From: an uncultured Clostridia bacterium
GTDB taxonomy: Bacteria > Bacillota > Clostridia > TANB77 > CAG-508
Direction of reading: 5' to 3'
DNA: 38,677 nucleotides
Assembly (NCBI GenBank): GCA_949388605.1
Contig: CASKJV010000017.1
Span: 1 to 38,677 of the forward strand
Position 1 is the stretch's first letter; every line of letters begins with the position of its first letter. This document shows positions 25,287-34,817 of the stretch, in pieces. Both the position numbers and the translations under genes were made by a program. The notes under the pieces are model-generated. The model was not told where the DNA came from, did no database searches, and worked only from the letters and a program-made list of their open reading frames with translations.

Positions 25287-27062
25287 TTGAAAGAAAGTAA
25301 TATGGATAAAAAAGAAGAAATTGTTATAGAAATAAATAATAAAAATCTACACAAGACTGAAAGAAAAAAAGCAAGAATAGGTAATAACAACAGAAAAAAG
25401 AATGAAAAGAAAAAATTAAGTAAAAAACAAAAATTATTAATAGTAGGAATAATAATAGCAGTAATAATAACATTTATAGGTATCGTTTTTGGAGTATATA
25501 TATATAAAGCAAATGGAAATATTACAGAAGCTGTTTTAAATGTAGCCACAGATGTATTAGGAGATAAGGATCCTATATTTGTATTAGTTTTAGGAATAAG
25601 TGAAGACATTTCATCTAAGCTTACAGATACAATAATTTTGGCTGGATATAATCCAGATACACAAAAAGCGTTTATGCTTTCTATACCTAGAGATACTTTT
25701 ATAGGAAAAAATGAAGAAACAGCAGGGGGATTTGATAAAATAAATGCTTTATATCAAAAAGATGTACAAAAGACTATAGATGCAGTCGAAAAACTTACAG
25801 GAGTAAATATAAACCATTATGTTGTTGTAAAGAATACAGCCTTACCAGCTATTGTAAATGCTATAGGGGAAGTTGAATTTGATGTTCCAATAGATATGAA
25901 TTATGATGATCCAACACAAGATTTGCATATTCATTTAGAAAAAGGATTGCAAAAAATAGATGGTGATAAAGCAGAACAATTGTTAAGATTTAGACATAAT
26001 AATAATGGAACTTCATATCCTCCTAGCTATGGAGATAATGATTATGGAAGAATGAGAACACAAAGAGAGTTTATAAAAGCAGTTGCAACTCAATTAATAT
26101 CTTGGCAAAGTGTTAGTAATTTAAAACAAATTGCATCAGCTGTATTTGATAATCTTGAAACAGATATGAATTTAACACAAATGATTGGGTATATACCATA
26201 TGCATTAAAATTTGATACATCAAGTATTAGAATGGAGCAATTACCAGGAGCTTCACAAATGTTAAATAAATTATCTTTTTACAAAGCAAGTTCTACACAA
26301 ACAAGAAAATTAATGGATGAGTTAATTCTAAGTTTAGAAATGAGTGAAGCAGAAAACAAAAAGTATTATACTAAGCCAATAAATAAATCTACAGCTAGTT
26401 CAAATTCAAACAAAACAGATGATAATGAAGTTTCTAATGATAATGCAGATACACCTCATACACATGAATATATTGTTGATGTTGATAAATCTACATGTAC
26501 ATCAGCAGGTGAGATTATTGAAGTATGTAAAGTTTGTGGAAAAACCAAAAAATCAACAAAACCTGCTAAAGGTCATACTTTGGGATCTTGGATAACTATT
26601 ACAAAACCAACAGCAACAAGTGATGGAGAAGAATATAGAAAATGTACTGTTTGCGGAACTACAGAAAAAAGAACAATTCCAAGTAATCAACAAACAGAAC
26701 ATGTTCATCAATATACAAAAGAACTTTCTAGAACTAATCCTACATGTGGAACAAATGGAAAAGTAGAAAAACAATGTTCTTGTGGAGATAAAAAACTAGA
26801 TGTATTATTAGCTACAGGAAAGCATGTATATGGAGAAAATGGAATATGTGGTGTATGTAATGGTAAAAATCCTAATTTGACACCACCAACAACTCCAGTA
26901 GAACCAGATCCAAAACCAGAGGAAAAGCCAGAAGAAAAACCAGATCCAAAACCAGAAGAAAAACCAGATCCAAAACCAGAAGAAAAACCAGATCCAAAAC
27001 CAGAAGAGAAGCCAGATCCAACTGTACCAGATGGAACACCAGGTGAAAATTCAGGTCAATAA
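25287..27062 (+). CDS. LytR-CpsA-Psr (LCP) family wall-polymer ligase with Cys-rich repeat tail
   Basis: Attaches anionic or capsular polymers from lipid carriers to peptidoglycan. 591 residues: basic cytoplasmic start, one membrane segment (about 50-73), and the LCP domain (95-270) with Asp114, SIPRDT (Arg135, Asp136), RFRH and GRMRTQRE arginines. Unusual is the tail: three Cys/His repeats of about 40 residues (415-520; CxxCG, KGH and CSCG units), as seen in clostridial surface proteins, then PDPKPEEK repeats. The start is TTG 25287 behind GAGG; ATG 25302 is possible but has a poorer site. No terminator is seen before the TetR promoter. Confidence 0.9.
   Translation: MKESNMDKKEEIVIEINNKNLHKTERKKARIGNNNRKKNEKKKLSKKQKLLIVGIIIAVIITFIGIVFGVYIYKANGNITEAVLNVATDVLGDKDPIFVLVLGISEDISSKLTDTIILAGYNPDTQKAFMLSIPRDTFIGKNEETAGGFDKINALYQKDVQKTIDAVEKLTGVNINHYVVVKNTALPAIVNAIGEVEFDVPIDMNYDDPTQDLHIHLEKGLQKIDGDKAEQLLRFRHNNNGTSYPPSYGDNDYGRMRTQREFIKAVATQLISWQSVSNLKQIASAVFDNLETDMNLTQMIGYIPYALKFDTSSIRMEQLPGASQMLNKLSFYKASSTQTRKLMDELILSLEMSEAENKKYYTKPINKSTASSNSNKTDDNEVSNDNADTPHTHEYIVDVDKSTCTSAGEIIEVCKVCGKTKKSTKPAKGHTLGSWITITKPTATSDGEEYRKCTVCGTTEKRTIPSNQQTEHVHQYTKELSRTNPTCGTNGKVEKQCSCGDKKLDVLLATGKHVYGENGICGVCNGKNPNLTPPTTPVEPDPKPEEKPEEKPDPKPEEKPDPKPEEKPDPKPEEKPDPTVPDGTPGENSGQ
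26904..27020 (+). repeat. 24-bp tandem repeat encoding PDPKPEEK
   Basis: CCAGATCCAAAACCAGAAGA-type units repeat about four to five times (one half unit, one variant). They code for a proline-rich, charged stalk at the C-terminus of the LCP protein and keep the frame when the copy number changes. Confidence 0.9.
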
Positions 27063-27084
27063 ATTGATTTAATATATTTATATA

Positions 27085-27113
27085 TTGACAAATGACACTG
27101 CGTCACTTACAAT
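27085..27113 (+). promoter_or_regulatory. Promoter of the TetR gene and exporter
   Basis: TTGACA (27085-27090), 17-base spacer, TACAAT (27108-27113). This is close to consensus, so it should be strong unless repressed. Confidence 0.85.
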
Positions 27114-27128
27114 GATGACACAGTGTCA
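27093..27128. promoter_or_regulatory. Twin palindromic operators for the TetR regulator
   Basis: Site 1 TGACACTGCGTCA (27093-27105) is a near-palindrome that fills the -35/-10 spacer. Site 2 TGACACAGTGTCA (27116-27128) is perfect and covers the expected transcription start. Centres are 23 bases apart. The outer arms AATGACACTG (27091-27100) and CAGTGTCATT (27121-27130) are also complementary. Either would block polymerase, so the regulator probably represses itself and the exporter. Confidence 0.85.
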
Positions 27129-27171
27129 TTTTACGTTAAAAATATATGTATATAATTTTGGAGGGGAAAAA

Positions 27172-27804
27172 ATGCCAACAGAAACATTTTTCAAATTACC
27201 AGAAGAAAAGAAAAAGAGAATTGTAGAAGCAGCTATCAAAGAATATACTAGAGTATCTGCAGAAGAAGCATCAATAAAAAATATTGTAGAAAATGCAGGA
27301 ATTGCAAGAGGTAGTTTTTATCAATATTTTGAATCAAAATATGATTTATTAAATTTCATTTTAAAAAAAGATTTTGAAATGATTGAAAATTTTATAATTG
27401 AAGATTTAGAAAAAACAGATGGAGATATTTTTCAAGTCCATATAGATCTTTTTGATTTCATGATAAAAGAAATTTTTTCAAGAGGCAATGTGAAATTTCA
27501 TGAAAAAAGATTAGAGAACTTAAAACCATCAGATGATATGTTTTTTTGTTGTCAAGAAATAAAAAAGCCAAAAGGTGATGATGAAGAAATAATACCAATA
27601 TTCGAAAAAACTGAAGTTATTGAAAGAATAAATATGGATAAATTAAATATAAAAGATGAAAGTGAAATGAAGGTTTTATTAAATATGCTAATATTAAGTA
27701 TAAAAAAATCAGTAATTTCATGTTTTAAATACGGTTCTTTTGAAAAAGGAAAAGAAGAACATATAAGGATGATAGAACTTCTTAAATATGGAGCGCTTAA
27801 GTAA
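27172..27804 (+). CDS. TetR-family transcriptional regulator
   Basis: 210 residues. The N-terminal helix-turn-helix (about 34-53, ASIKNIVENAGIARGSFYQYF) is typical TetR, with FESKYDLL after it. The remaining all-helical ligand domain is unique and does not reveal the inducer. Start ATG 27172 follows GGAGGGG; an open frame running upstream to 27085 crosses the operators and is not coding. It precedes two ABC half-transporters on the same strand and its promoter carries two palindromes, so autorepression with control of the exporter is the expected role. Confidence 0.92.
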   Translation: MPTETFFKLPEEKKKRIVEAAIKEYTRVSAEEASIKNIVENAGIARGSFYQYFESKYDLLNFILKKDFEMIENFIIEDLEKTDGDIFQVHIDLFDFMIKEIFSRGNVKFHEKRLENLKPSDDMFFCCQEIKKPKGDDEEIIPIFEKTEVIERINMDKLNIKDESEMKVLLNMLILSIKKSVISCFKYGSFEKGKEEHIRMIELLKYGALK

Positions 27805-27912
27805 TATTGAGCACAGATAACGAGTGTGCAGGCACAAAATCATGTTTTTCTTATTATAGAAGTCTAAGGATTTTTGGAAAAATCGTTAATAATAGAAGAA
27901 AGGAAATAAGTT

Positions 27913-29673
27913 ATGAATAAAATTTTAAAGAAAATAACAAAAAAAGAAATTATATACATTATACTTAGTTTAATATTAATAATAGTTCAAGTTTGGTTAG
28001 ACTTAAAGATGCCAGATTATATGTCTGAAATAACTAAACTAGTTCAAACAGAAGGAAGTGAAATATCAGATATACTATTACAAGGTAGTTATATGCTTGC
28101 CTGTGCAACAGGCAGTTTATTATCAGCTTGCATAGTTGGTTTTTTTGCCTCATATATTGCAACATCAATATCTGCTAAACTAAGAGAAGAACTATTTTCA
28201 CAAGTTGAAGAATTTAGTATGGAGGAAATGAACCAATTCTCAGTTAGTAGTTTAATTACAAGAACTACAAATGATGTTTCACAAGTAGAAATGTTAATAG
28301 CAATGGGGCTACAATTAATGGTAAAAGCGCCTATTACAGCAATTTGGGCAGTTTTAAAAATTTTAGACAAGAATTTTACATGGAGTGCAATTACAGGTGG
28401 AGCAGTTTTAATATTATTATTAACAATAGCAATTTTAATGAAACTAGTATTTCCTAACTTTAAAAAAGTTCAAACAATGATAGATAATGTAAATAATGTT
28501 ACAAGAGAAAATTTAACAGGTATCAGAGTTGTTAGAGCATTTAATGGAGAGGGATATCAAGAAAATAAATTTGAAAATGTAAATAAAGAATTAACTAGAT
28601 TGCAAACATTTAATCAAAGAGCAATGTCTATAATGTCACCAATTATGTATATGATAATGAATGGCTTAACATTAGCTATTTATTTTGCTGGTGCATATAT
28701 GATAAATGAAGCAGAACTTATGAATAAGATAGGAATATTTAGTGATATGGTTGTATTTTCATCTTATGCTATGCAAGTTATAATGTCATTTTTAATGGTT
28801 GCAATGATATTTATGATGGTGCCAAGAGCAACTGTATCAATAAAAAGAATATTGGAAGTATTAAATTCAAATATTTCAATTAAAGATGGAAAAATAAAAG
28901 AAGGAAAAAAAGGAGAAAATGGAACTATTGAATTTAAAAATGTTTCGTTTAAATATCCTGATTCACAAGATTATACTTTGAAAAATATATCTTTTAAAGC
29001 TAATAAAGGAGATACTGTTGCAATAATAGGATCAACAGGTAGTGGAAAAACAACATTAATAAATTTAATTCCAAGATTTTTTGATACTACTGATGGTGAA
29101 GTATTAGTAGATGGTATTAATGTAAAAGAATATGTACAAGAAAACTTACACAATAAAATAGGATATGTACCACAAAAAGCAGTTCTATTTAATGAAACTA
29201 TAAGAAATAATGTTGATTATGGAGAAAATGGAAAAAAACTAAAAACAGAAGAAGAAATAAAAGAAGCAATAAGAGTAGCACAAGGAACAGAATTTGTAGA
29301 GAAAATGGAAGGAAAATATAATGCACATATTGCTCAAGGTGGAACTAATGTATCTGGTGGCCAAAAACAAAGATTATCAATAGCTCGTGCTATTGCAAGA
29401 AATCCAGAAATTTATATTTTTGATGATTCTTTTTCAGCATTAGATTATAAAACAGACTATAAATTAAGAAAAGACTTAAAAGAATATACAAAAGATACAA
29501 CAAGTATTATAGTTGCACAAAGAATTGGAACTGTAATGAATGCTGATAAAATTTTAGTTTTGGAAGATGGAGAATGTGTTGGAATAGGAACACATAAAGA
29601 ATTGATGAAAAACTGCTCTGTTTATCAAGAAATTGCTTATTCACAATTAAGTAAAGAAGAATTAGAATCTTAA
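27913..29673 (+). CDS. ABC exporter half, degenerate ATP site subunit
   Basis: 586-residue fused TMD-NBD protein with six membrane helices. Walker A GSTGSGKT (373-380) and signature VSGGQ (480-484) are intact. The Walker B end is DD (504-505), so the catalytic Glu is Asp, and the switch His is Gln536 (VAQR). This is the pattern of the non-hydrolysing partner in heterodimeric exporters such as TM287/288, BmrCD and LmrCD. It must pair with the next gene 37 bases downstream. A multidrug or lipid substrate is likely. It lies 108 bases after the TetR gene with an AGAAAGG ribosome site. Confidence 0.93.
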   Translation: MNKILKKITKKEIIYIILSLILIIVQVWLDLKMPDYMSEITKLVQTEGSEISDILLQGSYMLACATGSLLSACIVGFFASYIATSISAKLREELFSQVEEFSMEEMNQFSVSSLITRTTNDVSQVEMLIAMGLQLMVKAPITAIWAVLKILDKNFTWSAITGGAVLILLLTIAILMKLVFPNFKKVQTMIDNVNNVTRENLTGIRVVRAFNGEGYQENKFENVNKELTRLQTFNQRAMSIMSPIMYMIMNGLTLAIYFAGAYMINEAELMNKIGIFSDMVVFSSYAMQVIMSFLMVAMIFMMVPRATVSIKRILEVLNSNISIKDGKIKEGKKGENGTIEFKNVSFKYPDSQDYTLKNISFKANKGDTVAIIGSTGSGKTTLINLIPRFFDTTDGEVLVDGINVKEYVQENLHNKIGYVPQKAVLFNETIRNNVDYGENGKKLKTEEEIKEAIRVAQGTEFVEKMEGKYNAHIAQGGTNVSGGQKQRLSIARAIARNPEIYIFDDSFSALDYKTDYKLRKDLKEYTKDTTSIIVAQRIGTVMNADKILVLEDGECVGIGTHKELMKNCSVYQEIAYSQLSKEELES

Positions 29674-29710
29674 AATATAGATTATTTCTAAATGAAAGGA
29701 TGAATTATAT

Positions 29711-31528
29711 ATGGCGAATAATAATCAAAAGCATGTACAAAGAAATGTTGGACCAGGAAGAGTTAATGAAAAACCTAAAGACTTTAAAAAAGCGATAAAA
29801 AAGTTATTAGGATATAAAAAATCCCTAATACCTGCTTATATAATAACAATAATTTTATCTATTGCAAGTTCAGTATGTTCTATAGTTGGACCAAATAAGT
29901 TATCAGAATTAACAGATGTTATAACAGAAGGATTAATGAAGGGAATAGATTTAGAAAAAGTAATAAATATAACTATATTTTTATTAGTGTTATATGTAGT
30001 AAGTGCTATATTTAGCTTTTTAACAAGCTTTATAATGGCGACAACAGCTAATAATCTAGCAAGAACATTACGTACAAATATATCTAAAAAAATAAATAAA
30101 TTACCACTTAAATATTATGATAAGCACTCTTTTGGAGATATTTTATCTAGAGTAACAAATGATGTTGATCAAATTGGAATGTCGATAAGTCAAAGTCTAG
30201 ATTCTTTTGTGTCTAATTTAGCATTATTTATATCTGCTATTTTTATGATGTTTTATACAAACTGGATAATGGCATTTACAGCAATATTAACATCAATTAT
30301 AGGATTTGTATTTATGTTTGCAATTTTAGGAAAGTCTCAAAAATATTTTAATCAAAGACAAGTGGAACTAGGAAATTTAAATGGACATATCGAAGAAATT
30401 TATTCTGGTTATAATGTTGTAAAAGCATATAATGGAAAAAATAAAGCAATAAATGATTTTAATAAATATAATGAAGCATTATTTAATTGTAGTAGAAAAA
30501 GTCAATTTTTATCTGGATTGATGCAACCAATAATGAGCTTTATAGGAAACTTTAGTTATGTTGCGGTTTGTGTAATGGGAGCAGTTTTAGTAAAACAAGA
30601 TATTATTACATTTGGTGTAATTGTTGCATTTATGGTATATATTAGGCTTTTTACATCACCATTACAACAAATGGCTCAAAGATTAACAAATTTGCAAACA
30701 GCAGCAGCTAGTAGTGAAAGAGTGTTTGAATTTTTAGAAGAAGATGAAATGATTGATGAAACTAATAAAACTGTAGTACTAGATAAAAACAAAGTTAAAG
30801 GCAATATTAAATTTGATCATGTAAAATTTGGTTATGATACAGATAAAATTATAATAAAAGATTTTTCATGTACTGCTAAACCAGGTCAAAAAGTTGCAAT
30901 AGTTGGTCCTACAGGAGCAGGAAAAACAACTTTAGTAAATTTACTTATGAAGTTTTATGAAATAAATTCAGGAAATATAACAATTGATGGAATATCAACA
31001 AAAGATTTAACAAGAGAAAACATTCATGAGTTATTTACAATGGTACTTCAAGATACATGGTTATTTAATGGAACTATAAGAGAAAATGTAGTTTATAATA
31101 AGGAAAATGTAACAGATGAGCAAGTAATGGATGCATGTAAAACAGTAGGCTTAGAACATTTTATTAGAAGTTTACCACAAGGATTAGATACTGTATTAAC
31201 AGATACAGATAGTATATCTGCAGGGCAAAAACAATTACTTACAATTGCTAGAGGTATGATTGAAGCAACACCATTTTTAATATTAGATGAAGCAACAAGT
31301 AATGTTGATACAAGAACAGAAGAATTAGTTCAAAAAGCTATGGATAAATTAACAGAAGGAAAAACTTCATTTATTATAGCACATAGATTATCAACTATAA
31401 GAAATGCAGATATCATTTTAGTTGTAAATAACGGAAATATTATCGAACAAGGTAATCATAAAGAATTAATATCAAAAAATGGATTTTATGCTGATTTATA
31501 TAATTCACAGTTTAAAAAGAATGCATAA
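29711..31528 (+). CDS. ABC exporter half, hydrolytic subunit
   Basis: 605-residue TMD-NBD protein with a 30-residue charged N-terminal extension. Walker A GPTGAGKT (399-406), Walker B FLILDE (Asp526, Glu527) and switch His558 (IAHRLSTI) are canonical, but the signature reads SAGQ (503-506) instead of SGGQ. That signature faces the partner's Walker A, so the heterodimer has one consensus and one degenerate ATP site. The Glu here is the catalytic base. AAAGGATG ribosome site. Confidence 0.94.
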   Translation: MANNNQKHVQRNVGPGRVNEKPKDFKKAIKKLLGYKKSLIPAYIITIILSIASSVCSIVGPNKLSELTDVITEGLMKGIDLEKVINITIFLLVLYVVSAIFSFLTSFIMATTANNLARTLRTNISKKINKLPLKYYDKHSFGDILSRVTNDVDQIGMSISQSLDSFVSNLALFISAIFMMFYTNWIMAFTAILTSIIGFVFMFAILGKSQKYFNQRQVELGNLNGHIEEIYSGYNVVKAYNGKNKAINDFNKYNEALFNCSRKSQFLSGLMQPIMSFIGNFSYVAVCVMGAVLVKQDIITFGVIVAFMVYIRLFTSPLQQMAQRLTNLQTAAASSERVFEFLEEDEMIDETNKTVVLDKNKVKGNIKFDHVKFGYDTDKIIIKDFSCTAKPGQKVAIVGPTGAGKTTLVNLLMKFYEINSGNITIDGISTKDLTRENIHELFTMVLQDTWLFNGTIRENVVYNKENVTDEQVMDACKTVGLEHFIRSLPQGLDTVLTDTDSISAGQKQLLTIARGMIEATPFLILDEATSNVDTRTEELVQKAMDKLTEGKTSFIIAHRLSTIRNADIILVVNNGNIIEQGNHKELISKNGFYADLYNSQFKKNA

Positions 31529-31564
31529 AAATGATATGAAAGGAAAATAAATATTTAAAATATA

Positions 31565-32470
31565 ATGAGAAATAGGAAAAAGAATAATAATTGGTATTTA
31601 TATTGGGTAACTTCTGATGGATACGAAGATTGTTTTGTTGTTGCACCAAATGCGCAATCTGCTAAAAGACTAGAATTTTGTACTAATGGATTTGAATGGA
31701 GTATGTTAAGAGCAGAGAGAGTAATGGAAGTACCTAAAAGATATGATAAAATAACTAATTATCTTTGGATTAGATGGCAAAGAGAACATAATCCGGAATT
31801 TGCAAAAACTTCAAATATACATCAAGGAGCATATTATGCAGAGAATTGGTTATTAGAAAGATTAGGTGCTAAATGGCGTATAATAGATAAAAAAAAGCAG
31901 ATGCTATTATTAGATAAAGTATATGCACATAATGAATATGGAGAAAGTTATACATATGTTATAGGAGCGAGATATTTAGCAGAAAATTCAAATAGTAAGA
32001 TTAATTTTGACTATAATAATTATTCAATGTTTGAAAATGGTATTGAAGAGATTTTATATGAAATGATGGGAATGGCTACAAAAGATTGCCATGAAATAGA
32101 ATATTTCTTCTCAAATTCATTTATTTTTGCAGTATCTGAAAATCAAAAGAAAAAGTATAATACGATTAATGATTTTATAAACGGTTGGAGTAAAAAAACT
32201 TTAGGAAATTTAATATCATCAATTGAAGAGAGTTTCTATATAAAGGAAGAATGGAAAATTTGCATAAAAGGATTTATAGAAATGAGAAATCAATTTATAC
32301 ATGGATTAACCACAAAGGAAAGATATAATATAAATGATGAGTGGGGAAGAAGAGAATTAATTAGTTTTTTAGCAATATTCTTAGATTATTGTGAACCAGT
32401 AAAAGCGATTGCAGAATCTTGCTTGATAGCTAGTTTGCATTTTGCAAATAATAAATTAATAAATAAATAA
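31565..32470 (+). CDS. Orphan protein with HEPN-like RNxxxH motif
   Basis: 301 residues, family not recognised with certainty. The N-terminus (NWYLYWVTSDGYEDCFVVAPN) looks like a small beta domain of its own. The C-terminal 100 residues are helical and contain EMRNQFIHGL, where Arg241-x4-His246 fits the Rx4-6H motif of HEPN ribonuclease-type domains; many non-catalytic proteins share it. It is codirectional with the exporter, 36 bases on. The nearest ribosome site (AAAGG at 31539) is about 21 bases from the ATG, poor spacing. The stop lies in a TAAA repeat, and losing one unit would add 28 residues. A nuclease or toxin role is only a hypothesis. Confidence 0.65.
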   Translation: MRNRKKNNNWYLYWVTSDGYEDCFVVAPNAQSAKRLEFCTNGFEWSMLRAERVMEVPKRYDKITNYLWIRWQREHNPEFAKTSNIHQGAYYAENWLLERLGAKWRIIDKKKQMLLLDKVYAHNEYGESYTYVIGARYLAENSNSKINFDYNNYSMFENGIEEILYEMMGMATKDCHEIEYFFSNSFIFAVSENQKKKYNTINDFINGWSKKTLGNLISSIEESFYIKEEWKICIKGFIEMRNQFIHGLTTKERYNINDEWGRRELISFLAIFLDYCEPVKAIAESCLIASLHFANNKLINK

Positions 32471-32471
32471 A
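32457..32471 (+). repeat. Tetranucleotide (TAAA)n tract at the 3' end of the 31565 gene
   Basis: Three to four copies of TAAA/AATA span the stop codon of the HEPN-like gene. Deleting one unit puts the frame into 28 further sense codons ending at 32556. Confidence 0.55.
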
Positions 32472-32548
32472 GATGAAGAGAAAAGTCCTATAGAAGATGT
32501 AGAAAACATTAATGAAAAATTAGCATTATTTAAGGAGATATTTATTTT

Positions 32549-32580
32549 AAAAAAGTAGCATATATATATGTTACTTTTTA
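32549..32580 (+). terminator. Terminator of the exporter/HEPN-like block
   Basis: AAAAAGTAGCATAT faces ATATGTTACTTTTT with one wobble, T-run at the end of the arm. Confidence 0.75.
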
Positions 32581-32591
32581 GCACTCATATA

Positions 32592-32620
32592 TTGACATTG
32601 CTAAAAATGAGGTATATAAT
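32592..32620 (+). promoter_or_regulatory. Sigma-A promoter of htpG
   Basis: TTGACA (32592-32597), 17-base spacer, TATAAT (32615-32620): both boxes perfect. No CIRCE dyad was seen. About 140 bases of leader follow. Confidence 0.85.
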
Positions 32621-32763
32621 TCCAATTAGTATAGAAAAAGTAATTGTTGAAATTATTATTTATCAAAAGAAAGTTTTTGGAATACAAATAGTATATATGG
32701 TCTTTTTTGATGATTAGTAAAAACAATTCTTTTTTAGTAAAAAATAGTGAGAGGATGGATATT

Positions 32764-34662
32764 ATGGGAACAAGACAATTTAAAGCAGAATCAAAAAGAT
32801 TATTAGATTTAATGATTAATTCTATTTATACAAATAAGGAAATTTTTCTTCGTGAGTTAATATCAAATGCAAGTGATGCAATAGATAAATTATATTATAA
32901 TTCATTAACAGATAGTAATATAAAACTTTCAAAAGAAGATTTTAAAATTGAAATAGAAGTAGATAAAGAAAAAAGAACGTTAACAATAATAGATAATGGA
33001 ATAGGAATGACAGAAAAGGAATTAGAAACTAATTTAGGAACTATTGCTAAAAGTGGTTCTTTAGCATTTAAAGAAGAAAATGAAAAAAAGGAAGAAATAG
33101 ATATAATTGGACAATTTGGTGTTGGATTTTATTCAGCATTTATGGTAAGTAAAGAAGTTAAAGTTTATAGTAGAGCCTATGGTGTAGAGAAGGCTTATTG
33201 TTGGAAATCAAAAGGCGTACAGGGGTATGAAATAGAAGAATGTGATAAACAGGATGTTGGAACGAAAATAGTATTATATTTAAAAGATGATACGGAAGAG
33301 GAGAATTATAGTACATTTTTAGATAATTATACAATTAAAAATATTGTAAAAAAATATTCAGACTATATTAGAGTTCCAATAAAAATGGAAGTTGAACATC
33401 AAAAACCTAAGGAATCTACTAATGATTCTGAAGAGAAAAAAACAGAATATGAAACATATATTGAAAATGAAACTTTAAATAGTATGATTCCTATTTGGAA
33501 GAAAAATAAATCTGATATAAAACAAGAAGAATATAATTCGTTTTATACAGATAAATTTGGAGATTTTGAAGAACCAGCCAAAATAATTCATACATCAATG
33601 GAAGGTAATGTAAGTTACAATGCTTTATTATTTATTCCTTCACGTATGCCATATGACTACTATACAAAAGATTTTGAAAAAGGATTACAACTATATTCTA
33701 ATGGTGTATTAATAATGGATAAATGTGCAGAGTTATTACCAGATTATTTTAGTTTTGTAAAAGGATTAGTTGATAGTCAAGATTTATCATTAAATATTTC
33801 ACGAGAAATGTTACAACATGATAGACAATTAAAAATTATAGCCAAAAGCATTGAAAAGAAAATAAAAACAGAACTTGAAAATATGTTAAAATTAAATAGA
33901 GAAGAATATGAAAAATTCTTTAAAAACTTTGGAAATCAATTAAAATTTGGAATTTATAGTAATTATGGAATGAACAAAGAAAATCTTCAAGATTTAATTT
34001 TATTTTATTCTTCTACAGAAAAGAAACCAGTAACTTTATCAGAATATATTGGAAGAATGAAAGAAGGACAAGATAAAATTTATTATGCATCAGGAGAAAG
34101 TGTAGACAAAATTGATATGTTACCACAAGTAGAAGGGGTAAAAGACAAAGGTTATGAAATACTTTATTTAACTGATGACATTGATGAATTTGTAATTCAA
34201 GTTATTTTCAACTATCAACAAAAACAATTTGCTAATGTTTGTGCAAATAATTTAGACTTAGATTCTAAAGAAGAAAAAGAAGAATTACAAAAAGTAAATG
34301 AAGAAAATAAAGAAATGTTTTCATTAATGAAAGATACCATTTCAGATGTACAAGGTGTAAGATTTACACATAAATTAAAAAATCATCCAGTTTGCTTAAC
34401 AAGTGAAGGAGCAATTTCAGTAGAAATGGAAAAAACATTAAATGCTATGCCTAATAATCAAAATGTAAAAGCTCAAACAATACTTGAAATTAATGCAAAT
34501 CACCCAATAGCAGAAAAAATAAAAAATTTATATAATTCTGATAAAGAAGAATTGAAAAAATATTCAAAAGTTCTTTATAATGGAGCAAGACTTATTGAAG
34601 GTTTAAATATTGAAAATCCTACAGAATTTAGTAATATTATTTGTGAAATATTGTCTAAATAA
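32764..34662 (+). CDS. htpG: Molecular chaperone HtpG (Hsp90)
   Basis: Cytosolic Hsp90 ATPase, 632 residues. The GHKL site has Glu31 and Asn35 ([10 protein letters not shown]), DNGIGM (78-83), LGTIAKSG, and the lid-end [11 protein letters not shown] (116-126). Middle-domain [10 protein letters not shown] and [12 protein letters not shown] (with the catalytic-loop Arg) are present, and the dimerisation domain ends EILSK. The ATG at 32764 gives the standard [10 protein letters not shown] start; earlier in-frame codons back to 32707 have no suitable ribosome site. Own promoter, own upstream terminator. Confidence 0.96.
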   Translation: MGTRQFKAESKRLLDLMINSIYTNKEIFLRELISNASDAIDKLYYNSLTDSNIKLSKEDFKIEIEVDKEKRTLTIIDNGIGMTEKELETNLGTIAKSGSLAFKEENEKKEEIDIIGQFGVGFYSAFMVSKEVKVYSRAYGVEKAYCWKSKGVQGYEIEECDKQDVGTKIVLYLKDDTEEENYSTFLDNYTIKNIVKKYSDYIRVPIKMEVEHQKPKESTNDSEEKKTEYETYIENETLNSMIPIWKKNKSDIKQEEYNSFYTDKFGDFEEPAKIIHTSMEGNVSYNALLFIPSRMPYDYYTKDFEKGLQLYSNGVLIMDKCAELLPDYFSFVKGLVDSQDLSLNISREMLQHDRQLKIIAKSIEKKIKTELENMLKLNREEYEKFFKNFGNQLKFGIYSNYGMNKENLQDLILFYSSTEKKPVTLSEYIGRMKEGQDKIYYASGESVDKIDMLPQVEGVKDKGYEILYLTDDIDEFVIQVIFNYQQKQFANVCANNLDLDSKEEKEELQKVNEENKEMFSLMKDTISDVQGVRFTHKLKNHPVCLTSEGAISVEMEKTLNAMPNNQNVKAQTILEINANHPIAEKIKNLYNSDKEELKKYSKVLYNGARLIEGLNIENPTEFSNIICEILSK

Positions 34663-34666
34663 TGAC

Positions 34667-34695
34667 TTGCATAGTTAACATAAATATGGTATAAT
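34667..34695 (+). promoter_or_regulatory. Sigma-A promoter of the Nudix gene
   Basis: TTGCAT (34667-34672), 17-base spacer, TATAAT (34690-34695). A small dyad, ACAAATG with CATTTGT (34718-34740), lies in the leader. Confidence 0.75.
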
Positions 34696-34817
34696 AAAAA
34701 TGTTATAAAAATAATATACAAATGGGAAATTTCATTTGTTATTAAAGAGGAGGATGTAATACGTAACGATTAATCAATGATTCAGAAAAGTAAAAACAAC
34801 AAAAAGGAGACTATTAT

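Noticed and set aside
27085-27171. 29-residue N-terminal extension of the TetR protein
   Set aside because: The extension would translate the operators and promoter; the ATG at 27172 has GGAGGGG and gives the normal TetR start.
32592-32763. CIRCE or CtsR control of htpG, and CtsR sites before clpP
   Set aside because: No CIRCE dyad and no pair of GGTCAAA-like heptads could be found in either leader.
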